The notes below the pieces were generated by a model. It was not told where the DNA came from and made no database searches. It saw only the letters and a program-made list of their open reading frames with translations. Shown here one piece after another: positions 12,180-24,225 of a stretch of 64,000 bases of DNA (position 1 is its first letter; each line of letters begins with the position of its first letter). This DNA is from Sinotaia quadrata. Its lineage: Eukaryota > Mollusca > Gastropoda > Architaenioglossa > Viviparidae. The stretch lies in NCBI GenBank assembly GCA_028829895.1, contig CM054180.1, positions 90,645,135 to 90,709,134 of the forward strand. Reading direction: 5' to 3'. The position numbers were made by a program, and so were the translations under genes.

Positions 12180-13806
12180 CAGTCGAACCCACTTATCTCG
12201 ACCTTGGTTAACTCGTCGACCCTCTTATGTCAATGTTTTTGAAGTGGAATCACCAAATTCTCTCTTTGTCTTAGCATTTTCTCATCGGTTATATCAATTC
12301 TTTTATATCGCCAAACCCTAATATCTCGAGCACAAAAGAGGACCAAAATCGCGACTTAATATTTGATCCCTGTGATGACTAATCGCCCACTTTTGAAAAT
12401 GTTAGTTATCGATGCCACTTTGCCATCTCGCTAACAATAAATGGCCATGGCTTGTTAACAACTTGCAGCTTAAACTTAAGAAGGGCATTGTTTCCCTCAT
12501 GGGGCATGATGTTTGTCATGGGCAAAATAGGCACACTGATGCCCTTCAAATGGCTCACAACTCACTTATGTTAATTAACCCACTTTTGAAGTTACTGCAT
12601 ATATGATACTTTTCCGAGGTGGCTTCAGCCCCCCCCCTCCCAACCGACAGAGGGTGGTTGAGTTTGTGCACCAAATAGGTGCGACCTGTTTCACCTGCCA
12701 GCCCCCCTGCCCTCCACCTCAGACGCACCGCGAGGCTGTGGGGATCTCCCAGAAGCAGACCAAGACTGAGAACATCATGAAGATGAAAGATCTATTGCAG
12801 CTTCTGAGGTGTGTGTGTGTGTGTGAGTGAAGCACACACACATACTTTTCGGAGCTGTGTCAGAGCAAAATGACTCACAAACTTCATTTTGACAGTTTCA
12901 CTTTTTGTAAAAACGAATTAACAGTGTACACCCCACAGGTTTTTTGTAATTTTGTGAGCAATCTTTGTGTTTACAATGTTGGAGAATACATGTACAGAAT
13001 AATGAAAGGTTTGTATTGAGAATCGACGGTGGGCCAAATTCCCTCTTTGTTTTAGCATTTTCTCATCGGTTATGTCGATTCTTTTATATCACCGAACACT
13101 AATACAGTACAATGTCTCTTTGTTTGTTTGTTTCCTTCTTTCTTTCTTTCTTTCTTTGTACATGTACAAGAGGGCCAAAATCGCCACTTAACATCGGTCA
13201 TCCTGATCCCATGACTAATCATCACCGGTTTTTGAAAATATTAGTTATCGATGCCCTGGCTCACATCTCTTTTATGTTAATTAGCCCACTTTTGAAGTAA
13301 CCGCATGTACGATACTTTTCAGAGCTGTATCAGAGTGAAATGACTCAAGAATTTAATTTTGACACTGGTTAGTTTTTTGTAAAAACGAACTACAGTGTAC
13401 ACCCCACAGATTTCGTGAGCGATCTTTGTGTTTGCAATGTTGGAGAATATAATGAAAGGTTTGTACATTTTTATTATATACATGTACTGGTAAATCTCTG
13501 CTGTTATGTGTGCACATAAGCCTTTTGTTGTTAGCAAGCATGTACAGTGTATGTACATTTTTCTAGCCTGCCGATCGCGTCATCAAATGAATTGTGGCAA
13601 TGCTGTTGTGTAAAAAATCACCAAAAACACATGCATATACATTCTCATTTATTAACGCACATCATGTACATAAAGAAATTTCAAGCACATTACAGTACTG
13701 TACTGTAATATATTGCTGCCATATTGGTTTTCAGTTATCTCGATCATCGGTTATCTCGACACTTTTTGGCAAACTCCTGGGCCGGTGACATAACCGGGTT
13801 CGACTG
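12180..13806. mobile_element. Non-autonomous pogo-like element, copy 2
   Basis: Terminal inverted repeats CAGTCGAACCC (12180) and GGGTTCGACTG (ending 13806) are near-perfect and flanked by TA at 12178-12179 and 13807-13808. This is the signature of pogo/Tc1-mariner insertion. Subterminal ATCTCGAC and ATCGGTTA words recur inside. The body carries two tandem related units (about 12238-13020 and 13030-13470), as in copy 1. Copy 2 has a single version of the 190-bp block that is doubled in copy 1. No transposase frame was seen. The better ends suggest copy 2 is younger than copy 1. Confidence 0.9.
12722..12809 (+). other. Conserved exon-like island inside the pogo-like element
   Basis: This segment and its counterpart at 8215-8303 in copy 1 are the best-preserved interior part of the element. 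Both stay open in one frame: HREAVGISQKQTKTENIM in copy 2 and HREEAVGISQKHIKTENIM in copy 1, then KMKDLLQLL or KMKGLLPLL. The insertion/deletion between them is a multiple of three. A donor-like GTGTGT (copy 2) or GTGAGT (copy 1) follows. I do not recognise the peptide. It may be a captured exon fragment, a remnant of the element's own gene, or chance conservation. Confidence 0.35.
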
Positions 13807-13808
13807 TA

Positions 13809-15074
13809 TAAGGAAAATTTTATGAACATAAAGAATTACTGAATTTAATTTAATATTAGCAATTAATTATTAAAATAGTTTCACTATATAATTTACCATT
13901 AACAGTTAAGTATTAATGTATTTTCTGTGGCTTAATATTCTTATACAGATTTTTTTCAATTTAAAAGTTTAATGAATATTTTAAGGATTTAAAAAAAAAA
14001 TAATTAAGTACTTGAGAAAATGTGTAATTAATGCAAAATTAAATCAAGGCTCCATAATTTTTTAGTATAAAAATGTTTCATAATCCTTATTAATAAATAT
14101 ATTAAAAAAAAATATTAGAGACAGTTTCCCTTATAAACTCTAAGTACAGAGTATCTGATCAATATGTGTACATTGTATTTATAGTAAAAATTAAGACCAA
14201 TCTTTAACAGTTTTGAAGCAGTACTTTCATATCTATAGTGTTTCTTGAAATTTAAATTTTATACCTAGTGTCAAATATATTACCTATTCTTTCTCCCATT
14301 TTATCATAAGAACTAGTATATAACTGTTTGAAAATTGACAGTTTCAGATATATAATGTACCCCCATCAGTTTGTGATATGAAACTGTGGTCAGTGCATTC
14401 TAAGTGTTAAAATAATATAAAATTAAAATTAATAGACCTAAACTATTATTAGTAGTAATAAACTAATAAATACATTAGTTCATCTTATCAATTGAACATT
14501 TTAAAAAATAATACATATATGCAATTTACATGCACTGATTTTCCTAATTTTTTAATTTAAATTTGATGTTTAATTGGTTTTTTGCAATGATAACTGCAAT
14601 GTTTTGCTTGGGACAAATAACTCTTTGTTGCCTTGGCTTAGAAATATAAACCATACAGTTTCTGTTTGTTGAATTTTTGAATTCAACTCAAAATAAAAAG
14701 AAATATTGTCAGTAATTTCAGCTGATTGCTGATGTAGATCATCTAAGAAATGTTGAAAAGATATCCAACAAGTTTACTCTATCTTGTAATATATAACACT
14801 AATCAACATCCAGCCCTTTGAGCAACTTTGCAAGCCATCCGGAGACTGAAGAAAATTTATGAAGGGTTGTGTACTGGTTGTGATTTTTATATTAATCATC
14901 CATAACTAATTACAATGATGAAGAAATCTTAATTTATGTTTATTAATAAAATTCTCTCACTTGGCGGATTATACGGGTATTTCTCTCTTCCACAACAATA
15001 AGACATATGTTTTAATGTGACAATTTTTTTGTAGGTGGAAATTTCTTACTAAAGGAATAATCAAAATGTATCAT
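13809..15074. other. AT-rich intron
   Basis: Very AT-rich sequence (runs of AATTTAA, ATATAA). No coding region, structured repeat or RNA gene was recognised. Near 14898 a short word (CCATAACTAATTACAAT) recurs at 42382, in the same family context as the repeat that begins at 15075. Confidence 0.6.
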
Positions 15075-15545
15075 TATTTATATTTAGCAAGCCCCACCCA
15101 CCCACTATTACTCCAACATATAGTTTAATAATATGTACAAAAAGGTTAATAAATTTAACAATAAATTTATTAAATCAACAATAAAATATACATATGAAAA
15201 ATACAATGAAAAGATAATTTGACATTAATACTGCATGAAACAACGTTCAGATAATTTCGATACTTATTCAGTCTTATATCTAAAACATAATTCAGCAGTC
15301 AGTTTGGTATCAATATAAATCACAGGGCTATTCTTATCATAGAAGAAATGTAGTTATAGAGTGATATAATAATAGTTTGTACATAATCAGTTCAATGATG
15401 TAAGCTGCAACAGTTCTTTGTGCAATTTCGTAACAATGTCACAAGTTTATTGTTCACAGTAGAATAGTCAATCTTCCACATGTTCTGCTAGGCACATTGT
15501 AGAATGTTCCAACACTGTAGATTTCTCAAGACTAATCTAGACAAA
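15075..15545 (-). repeat. Interspersed repeat family R1, partial copy
   Basis: Same order of landmarks as the copy at 61840-63085: TTTATATTTAGCAAGCCCC, a CCCACTATTACTCCAACAT segment, AACAATAAATTTATTAAATC, and an ATTCAGCAGTCAG segment. In the inverse orientation (35714-36960) the AT word reads as a polyadenylation-like TTTAATAAATTTATTGTT near the 3' end, so I place this copy on the - strand. Homology fades after about 15545. Confidence 0.6.
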
Positions 15546-17100
15546 TGTTTGCTGTATTAGCTTTTCGAGTAGGCTATCACAGTAACAAACTTCTAGCACT
15601 TCCTTTACTAGAAAGTTCAACAGAAGTGTCGGGCACACTTGCCAATGCACACAGACGAGATGCAGTGAATCAATACGTGCCACACTCTAGGACAGAAACT
15701 TCTCGAATCCACCACAAGCATACAAAGAAGAAAAGAAACAAAGGTTTGCTTCTTTCTGAAACATATCAGAGAGCAATGCTAAGTTCCAAGTTTAATCATC
15801 TCTATTCTCCATTTTTTCTTACAATCATTCAACTTACAATTCTTGCAACAGTATTTATTAGCCCAATTGTCACATGCCCAGTTATATTTAATGACCCTGT
15901 TGCACTATCAGACTCAAAATTATTAATCATCAAATTTATTATATTAACTCTAATACTGACAAAAGCCAGGCGGCCTAATCTATTCTTCGATCTCTATGTC
16001 AGACCATTTCCCGGGACTTTTATTCATAACATAGAGAGAGACAAATTAGCTGATGTGCCTTGAGTTGGTGATGTTATCTTACCTTTTGAGTAAGTACAAC
16101 ATATATAATATATTCACATATTCCAGCTCAGAATCCCCAGCCAACTCTTCTCAGTCACATTAACAAATTAACCCAAGTGTGAGTTTAAGATAACAAGGAA
16201 AAAAGAAGATTTAATAATAATAAATAAAAGAGAACAATAGAGTTTGATTTCCGAAACAGTTTAACCAAGACCATCTATTTACTGTCCCAACATTACTGTT
16301 CATTTTAGCAATAATGTTCATCTGGTCAGTTATGGATTGTGTAGTTTAGACAACTTTATTGTTGTAGATAGAAGTGAGCTCATTGTTGTTATTTACTCAG
16401 TACCTCTCACCCTTGTCATTGACATCACATTAATGACCATCAGCTCATGACAGGAATAAGGTGTGTGTTTCAGATCAACTCAGCAAAAAGATGATAAAAT
16501 GAAAGAAGGCCAGTTGAAATAGACAATGTATCTCTCTATAGCCGCCAATAAATATAAACAACATTAAGGCTTTATGGTGACAGCAATAGATAACTCTTAA
16601 AATTTCATTTTAGCTACACACTAACTTATACTTTACAAAATCTTGTCATGGTGAAATATTTACAAATGAGACAACAATATTTCCATTTCCACATTTACAT
16701 GAATCTTAATAGATACAAGCATAACCAATGAAGGTTTACATTAAATTTGCATTGAATGGTTATCTCAATCTCCCATTTAGCCTTTACTTGCTATAAATGG
16801 TTTTACAATACATAAGGCAGGTACACAGCATATGCTTATCTCCATTTCATCATATGTACAATAGCATGAATTATTACTAGAGCCACACAGCCTTCTCTGG
16901 AAGAGATATATGTTAATTTCATACAACAGTCAGTAGTAAAATACATGAAAATTCTACACAGCATTTTAATCAATAATATTAACAATAATTTCTGAGAAGT
17001 CCGTGTATTTACCATTCATGGGAACGTGCAAAACCTTCCTTTTATCTACGCAGATTCAACCCTTCTATATGGTGTGGGAGCAGTGTATCTATAAAAGTGT
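15546..17100. other. Intronic repeat-derived sequence, shared in part with 38.69-38.85 kb
   Basis: A 172-codon open frame occurs at 15545-16063. It has a hydrophobic middle but no recognisable motif and sits between repeat-derived sequences. About 16180-16300 shares landmarks with 38715-38825 (AAGATAACAAG, then AATAAAA and AAGACCATCTATTT versus AAGACCACCTATTTT). This points to a second dispersed family. No gene is supported. Confidence 0.45.
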
Positions 17101-17308
17101 GGGTCTATTAGCACATATATATGAATGACTCTGGGTCTATTATCACATATATATGAATGGCTCTGGGTCTATTAGCACATATAATGATATATATGAATGA
17201 CTCTGGGTCTATTAGCATATATATATGAATGGCTCTGGGTCTCTTAGCACATATATATGAATGGTTTTGGGTCTCTTAGCACATATATATGAATAGCTCT
17301 GGGTCAAC
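17101..17308. repeat. Tandem repeat, 32-bp unit, about six copies
   Basis: The unit begins GGGTCTATTAGCACATATAT and continues ATGAATGACTCT. Copies differ by point changes (TATCAC for TAGCAC, CTCTTAG for CTATTAG). The third copy contains an extra AATGATAT-type insertion. Copies are well preserved, so the array is recent compared with the surrounding repeats. Confidence 0.92.
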
Positions 17309-17814
17309 CTACAGGTTATCTAACATCTTTGAATGGAACACAAATGTCCATATAAGGGCATCCCATATCTTGTCAACAATCACCTATTCTTACTGTCACC
17401 CTTCCCCAAGCGTGATCGATGAACTTGACCTCAATCCTTTACTGCATACACTAATCAGCCATGCGCCTTGACTGCTTTAACTAGTAACTATCAATTACAA
17501 ATTATTAATAAAGAAAAGGAAAATAACACAAAGAGTTCTGGAAAAGCATAAACCCAAATGCTTTAAGTACATTTTTGCAGCATAAAATTAACTCTGAAAT
17601 ACCTTATTGTGAAATGTTGCCAACTGCCTCCTTGCTTGAAAAAAATAAAATCAGACATTATTATATTAGAAAATCATGAACAACACTCAGTAATAGCAGC
17701 TTGGGTACATGCATACTAAATTTGAATTCAAGATAGTATTTTTTTCATTCTTTCTTGCAATCAAAATGCTTTAATTAAATGTTTATTCTATTATTATTTA
17801 TTGTTTAGTGTTAT

Positions 17815-18584
17815 GCTGACTGTCCACTTCCATTTAGTGCCAAGTATCGAATTCCAAGTAGACACCTTTGATTGACATATCAATTTGTGGCTGACTACCT
17901 AGCTCAAAGCATAAAACTGTTCCCAGAGCATGTCTTATTTTTATTTTATTTTTAAAACTACGTTACTATGGTGACTCATCGCCACCTGGCAAGAGTATGC
18001 TAGTCATAGCAAGAAAGGGTTGTACACACAAACCAACACATTTAACTATAGTAATATAGTTATTAATATAACTATAGTTATATAGTTATAACTATATAGT
18101 TATATAGTTATAATATATTTTAGTAATATAAATCTTAACTTTCCAATAACTCAGACTTCTACTTCAACAAGTAATTTCACAATAACAATATCAACTGTAA
18201 ACTACCAAACTTTTTATAGTGGTGATTCTTAAAACAAGTTACATTTCAAAACTCAGAGCCTGTTTTCTCACAGACGAAATTAGCGTCTCAGTGGCCTACC
18301 ACATATAACCCGTACACTGACATTATTTATGGTCTAGCAATGCTGACCAGAAGGGTAAACGCGTGCGTCCCTCCAAAGTTAATTACGCCTTTCCATTGCC
18401 TTGCACGAACCTATTTCTCCCTCAGCTAGCGTATCCACACTTAGGTTTCACATTGTTGACAAAATGGTCATTTTGGCCCCTTTCTATGTTTAAATTAATT
18501 TGGCTGTTTTGTTAATCGTTTAGAATATGATGACACTTAGAGGGAGAAAAATTTTTTTATTAACATTTCCTCATATACATGACA
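17815..18584 (-). repeat. LTR-like repeat family R2, partial copy
   Basis: Reverse-complement homologue of 42482-43220. Shared landmarks include a TGTCATG start (here ending CATGACA at 18584), CTCCCTCTAA, GACCATTTTGTCAACAA, a CTCAGAGCTTG-like word followed by TTTTGAAATGTAA, AATCACCACTATAA and CAGGTGGC. The region at 18040-18118 is an AT-rich palindromic microsatellite (TATAGTTATATAGTTATA) absent from the other copy. Confidence 0.75.
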
Positions 18585-19822
18585 GTCCCTCACTCGACAT
18601 TCACACACCGGCTTTCACATTTTACCCCGCATCTCAGAATAAAGTTACCCCATCCCCACAAGATTATTCGTGGTGTCTGAGTGCGAGAGTTGGTTAGCAT
18701 CATCTTGCCACTCAATGTGATCCTGCAAATTGCGGCAGCTGATCTTACCCCACCGAGGAGGAGTGAGGAGCCAGCAACAAAGCAGCAATGACACCCCCTT
18801 GACCACGACATTGAGTAACAATAGGTGAAACAGGTAAAGGAAAATGTATTATAATACAAAATTGTCAACAATTCTAATGATAGCAATCATGACAGCATAG
18901 TAATAATAATACTAATAGTAATACTAATGATTAGGAAAACATTAATAATTATAATAAAGAGTTCAAAATGCAAGAAAATAATTTAATATTTTCACCTCAA
19001 CCCAAACCAAATTAAAATAAATAAATCCATAATTAAAATTGAATAAATTCATTGCCAGATGCAGGGACTAGCCATAATTTTTATTTATGGATTTATTTAA
19101 TGGCTAGCCCCTAATTCTGCCTCTACCCATCCCACAGCACATCACCCATCCATGACCAACTCTGGCACAAAACCAGCCAGAAGCAATCCCACCCACCCCC
19201 TTAATTTGAAGACAAACATATGTGCATGAGTTATTCTAATAATTTAGAGGGTTTCACTTTTGTGTGTGTGTGTGTGTATTTATGTGCTTATAATTTACTA
19301 AAAGTTGAACATAAAAAATAAGCCTCTTTGGGGAAAACACATTTTAGTAACTTTAAGTAAAAATTTATTGCCAATAATGGTATCACATAAGCATGCACAC
19401 ATACACTTTCCTCACAGGGCAATCTCTTGTCAGGTTTAATTAGTAGTTAAGAATTATAGATATTTTTCTTGTTTTTTGTTGTAATGATTTTTTAAATCTT
19501 GATTTATGAAATGTTTGTATTTCTTGAAATACTAATCTTTCACTGTCTTAGGAAATATTTTTTTTATTTCAAGAAAAATCTTAACTGAAACAGGCTGTAA
19601 TTTTTGGCATAATCAATGTATTAACGTAAGGTTTCTATCAGGCATTTAGAAGTCAAAAGTGTTTTACAAAACAGTATTTATTATTATATTATTCATATAT
19701 TATTATTATAGTACAGATAACCAATTGCGAATAGTTTTTAACATATACTTATTTATTTGGCAAATACAAATTTCTGTTTTCATTTTCCTGAAAAGAAAAT
19801 GATTCATGAGCATTTATTACAG
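18585..19822. other. Intron with a small inverted repeat and a (TG)n
   Basis: Includes a nested inverted repeat at about 19017-19112 (ATAAATCCATAA with TTATGGATTTAT; GGACTAGCCAT with ATGGCTAGCCC) and a (TG)n at 19261-19277. The - strand frame at 18590-18886 has no recognisable features. A normal acceptor (TTATTACAG) precedes the exon at 19823. Confidence 0.55.
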
Positions 19823-19934
19823 CAATGCATGCACTTGACAGCAATGATGAGCTGACGCCACTGGGTAGCATCCTTGCAAAGCTACCTATTGAGCCTCACC
19901 TTGGCAAGATGATTATCTATGGATGCACTTTTTA
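19823..19934 (+). CDS. DHX9: DHX9 internal exon: HA2 domain
   Basis: Two bases (CA) complete the codon started at 1744, giving Ala. The exon reads [20 protein letters not shown], then [17 protein letters not shown]. It corresponds to the DHX9 HA2 region ([22 protein letters not shown] in vertebrates). HA2 acts as a ratchet next to the RecA domains and helps couple ATP hydrolysis to movement along nucleic acid. The exon ends TA before GTAAGT at 19935, so the next base completes Tyr. The acceptor is ATTACAG. It is separated from the previous exon by an 18-kb intron full of transposon relics. Confidence 0.95.
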
Positions 19935-22900
19935 GTAAGTTAAATTGTTTTTGACCATAAAATAATGTTGACTTGACCAATAATTATTTTATGAGTTTAT
20001 GAATAGGCTTTTGATATCTGAGCAATGTATTTGTTTCCTAAGCATTCACTGCACAGCAGTAAGAAGGCACTTCTTTTGGTTGTTTTAATTCACATGTACA
20101 TTTAATTTTTTTAGAAGATGGTCATAAATTTGTTATGTTTATGAAATGTTATTAGCAAAGCATGAAGAATCAAAAAATAAAAAAATATTTTTCTGCATAT
20201 TTTACTTTTGTTTGGTGTGTGCAGTGCAATTTGTATGTTTTGCTGCTATTATTTAATGACAGTAAATTGTCATATCAGAGAAATATACCTGGCTTCTGAT
20301 TTACAAATCTATTTTCATTAATTTCTGCTCAGTTTTGTTAATTATGAACTATATTTAGTATTTTATAATTTACTTATCCTTAACTCTCTTCAACAAGAAC
20401 ATAGAAGAATCAATCACATTAAATTGTCTGAACTTACCGACAAAATATTTTTTTTAAAATTTATTTTAAAGCAGTTATAGATAAAATTAAATATTAAATA
20501 ATTGTTTCTTTTTTTGAAAAAGGGGTGTATTTTATTATTTCGCCTTCATAATCTCGTTAAAAATTGTAAGTGAAGAACACTCCTTGACCACCATGCCTGG
20601 TTCACAAACATTGTTCTAATGGAATCTGATTATGAGCCTGATATAATTTAATTCATGTGTCAGTGATGTCTACTTGATGGAGGAAACATCTTATGAGTCT
20701 GAAGATATTATTACTTCAAATTTATCAGGAGTATTCCAAAAGGACAAAGTTCATTCATTTCTTGTATTTAAAAATTCAGTATCATCAGAGGAAAATTATG
20801 CTATTTTTATATTCCTTGCAATTAGTTTGTACACTTTTAGGTGCAAAATTACTTATTTTAAATAAATCACATTTACATATTTTTTGTTTTTGTTGCAATT
20901 ATTATATTTCAATAATACAACAACTGCTTTTAATTAGTCATCATACACTTTATCAAATTGTATGTATATTAAAATATGAAAATAATGTTCATATTTTATT
21001 AAATGTATAAATATGTATCAGTACATTTTACAAAAGCATTTTAATTAAAGTTCATTCAGTTTCCTACAGAATGACATATAACTACTATATATACTTTAAA
21101 AAAAAAATTACATATGTAAGGGGGGGGGGGGGATAATCAAAATCTCACATCAGAATAGTTAGATAAGCCGTGAGAAAAAAGTGCTTATTTACCCAAAAGT
21201 GGTCAGGGATTTTTTTTTTTTTTAAAAAAAATCCTTTCCTGAGTGTGTTCATGTTAGTTATAATGTATCTTAGCAATGATTAAAATTTGATTGCTTCAAA
21301 TTTGACGTTTGCATTTTTTTTTTTTTATCTCCTTACTGCATATATGTAAATCAGTTTAACAAGTTGAGGATCTGAAATACAGGGATGTTTGATTTAAGAT
21401 ATACCAGTTTCCAATTTTTTGCTTATCCTGGATTTATATACCTATTTTTTTATTATACATACATTTTCCAATAATGAGCTTCTGTTTCTGGTACTTGTAC
21501 TTGATGATGACCTCATGATTTCTTTGATGCTGTTTAGTGTGAACCTGCTTTCTCATTTCTGTTATTAAATTAAAGTGCCGGTTAATTTTTTAATATTCTA
21601 AGGCTTTTTATGCACCAGAGAAACAAAATTGGTTCATTTCAAACATTAGCCACTGAGCATTTAACTATTCCTTGTATTGTAAATATCTCATTAGTGAATC
21701 TGTGTGTCCATCCATTCATAATCTTGGTATTATGATGAAATAATGAATTGATGAATCAGCAATAGTTTTTATTTTGTTGAATTGTACAGTTTTCTCTTGA
21801 ATCAGTCTCTGATAATAAAATAGTGATAAAGAATGTAATGTTAATTTTTTGCTTTAATCTTCTTTAGTATAATTTTTGAAGTGATTTTGTATGTAAAAAA
21901 ATTGATAAAAGGGGCCTGGTAACCAACCCTCCATAGTGAACAAAAAATTATAATTGGCAGCCCTTGATAACAAGCAATACAAGATGAGGTGACCAGCAAT
22001 AAAGATTAGAAACCCAATTAGTACTTTTTATTGGAGTACTTTCTGCTTAGGATTACAGATTCACCAAAGCTTTCCTGTATATTTCTCTTATCTGTATATT
22101 AGGTCAGTCTCAGAAACAATTTTTTTATTTGCAGATGTCCATTCATCTGAAACTGATCGAGTAAAATTATATAACTATTGGTAATAAAATATTGTACACA
22201 CATACGTTCATGATATCTGTATAAAAAATAGTAGGGTTCACATTTTTCTCATGCATTTTCACATTTTCCATTTTCTGATAATTGTCACTCTCTCAAAAGG
22301 TATTTAAGCCTTAAACATTTTTTTGTTAATTTACTTTTATCTGTCAATTGATATTGTCAAATAGTGCAGTGTCATTATAAAAAGAAACTTCAGATAACTC
22401 TATTTTCTTTTTCACCAAGAGGATAGGATTGCTGGGACATCAACGGAATTATAAAAGAGCCAGTAAGATTGACAATATTTACAGGAATCAGATTGAGTTG
22501 GCATTCATATCCAAGTTTTACATTGTCATAATTAGTAAAAAGTACAGAAATAATTATTGTTATTTGTAATAAATAATATACTTTGCATTCAAAGAGGAAC
22601 ATATTGTTTTTCATATCTGTGCTGCTTTAGTCCTGTCTTGAGTTCTGTGCAGTTATATTTTTGTGGTTCAGCCATTCTGATTTTCTTTGCCATTATATTA
22701 TTGATTTATCAGTCTGCATTCTATCTTTATATTAATTATAAAAAAAATACAGAGCACCAAATTACCCATTGTTTAAATTAGCAGATTATTGCTACAATTT
22801 CCAATAATAATTTTATTTACCTATTGTATACAACCACATGTACTGCTATTTACTTGATTATTAATTATATTTGCTCAAAAAGTGAAATAAATTAACATTT

Positions 22901-24057
22901 TAATGCACTTGAGGCTGAATTTATGGACTATTAATTTTTTGTATAAATGATTGGTGAACAATTTTACTAAGTGAAAAAAAACAGCTAAAATAAAACCTAA
23001 CACCACAAAAGCAAAAGCAAATGATAATCTTTTGTGCCATTCATGGAATTACTGAACTTGACATGATGAATAAAAAATATGATTTTGGATTTTAAGGTAT
23101 CATCATTTTAAATGATAATGTAGTTTTGACACATTAAGTTAATAAAAATATATGAATGAATGCTTACATTGTGCTCAGCCCAGAGAAAGTGGCTTAAGTG
23201 CTTTTTTTTTTTTTATAAGTGGGGACACTGCATAATCCCATTAAAAATCCCTGTGTGTGCATGTTCATAAGTGTGCCTGCTCATATATTAATACTACTTC
23301 TTCAAAACTTCTATCTAAATAATGATGTTTCAGACATTTATGCATTTGCATATATTAAACATTTATGAACATGTTTTCCCCTCAATACAAATAAAGTAAA
23401 AAAGGGTTCTTCAAGCTCCATGTTTATAAAATAATGGATATATGTGTTCATTTATATTATTTTATGTTGATACAGAGTTTTGGCTAGTAAAATTTCTAAC
23501 TAAAGACTTGAATAAATTAAATTTACTAGCCAGTGACTAATAAGAATTTTGTGTGGAGAGCATTTCAGTTTAAATGAATGTAATCAGGCTCAACTGTTCA
23601 GATCAAATCACTTTCACTGTCATCATTCATTTAGTATTTTTGTCCTTATTTCAGTGGAAATCATTTGATTTGAAAGTCACTGTAAAAAATTAGTGTCATT
23701 TTGTTAATTACAAATCAAAATAATGAGAGTGAAGCTTCTCTTTATAAAATTTATAAATAAATAACAGCTATTATCATTCTGAAATATAATGATCTAGGTT
23801 CTGAAAATTATCATTACCTTTGATTTAAAGTCTACTGTTGTAAGCAGAGATAACCAAAATCACAGAAGAGATATGGCAAGGCATTCTAGCATACTTGTTT
23901 CAGAAAAAAAGCTAGGTTTTCTAGGAGCTTTTTTTGAGAGGATTTAAAATATATTCTTATATATAAAACATAGTTCTCATTTAATATATATTTGTTTCAG
24001 TAAAAAACTGCTATGTGAATTTAGTTTTAGTTTTTGCTATTGCTTTTTTATAATTAG
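19935..24057. other. Intron, AT-rich, no recognised elements
   Basis: About 4.1 kb of AT-rich sequence with homopolymer runs (G-run near 21121-21132, several poly-T and poly-A). The short frames at 20674-21010 and 22390-22781 are AT-rich translations without motifs. No transposon ends or structured repeats were recognised. Confidence 0.6.
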
Positions 24058-24225
24058 TATCGGTGATGCCATGTGTACAATTGCTGCCAGCACAACATTT
24101 CAGGAGCCTTTCATCACACAGACTGACCGAAAGCGTTTGGGCTGGGTGCACAAATCTTTGGCAGGATCTCGCTACAGTGACCATGCAGCTCTTCTCAATG
24201 CTTTTCAACTTTGGGAAGAGGCCAG
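24058..24225 (+). CDS. DHX9: DHX9 internal exon: HA2 domain
   Basis: T completes the Tyr codon begun at 19933. The exon continues IGDAMCTIAAST and FQEPFI, then KRLGWVHKSLAGSRYSDHAA and LLNAFQLWEEA, ending AG before GTGGGT at 24226. This matches the DHX9/DEAH HA2 segment with its conserved (G)DAxCTIAAA and (Y/F)SDHxALLxxFxxW signatures. The acceptor is AATTAG. The - strand frame at 24011-24208 and another + frame across the same bases are shadows of this exon. Confidence 0.96.

Noticed and set aside
15545..16063. 172-codon open frame, the longest unexplained one
   Set aside because: No recognisable motif, AT-biased hydrophobic middle, and it lies between dispersed repeats inside the DHX9 intron. 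No splice context or homologue could be seen. A protein-profile search would be decisive.
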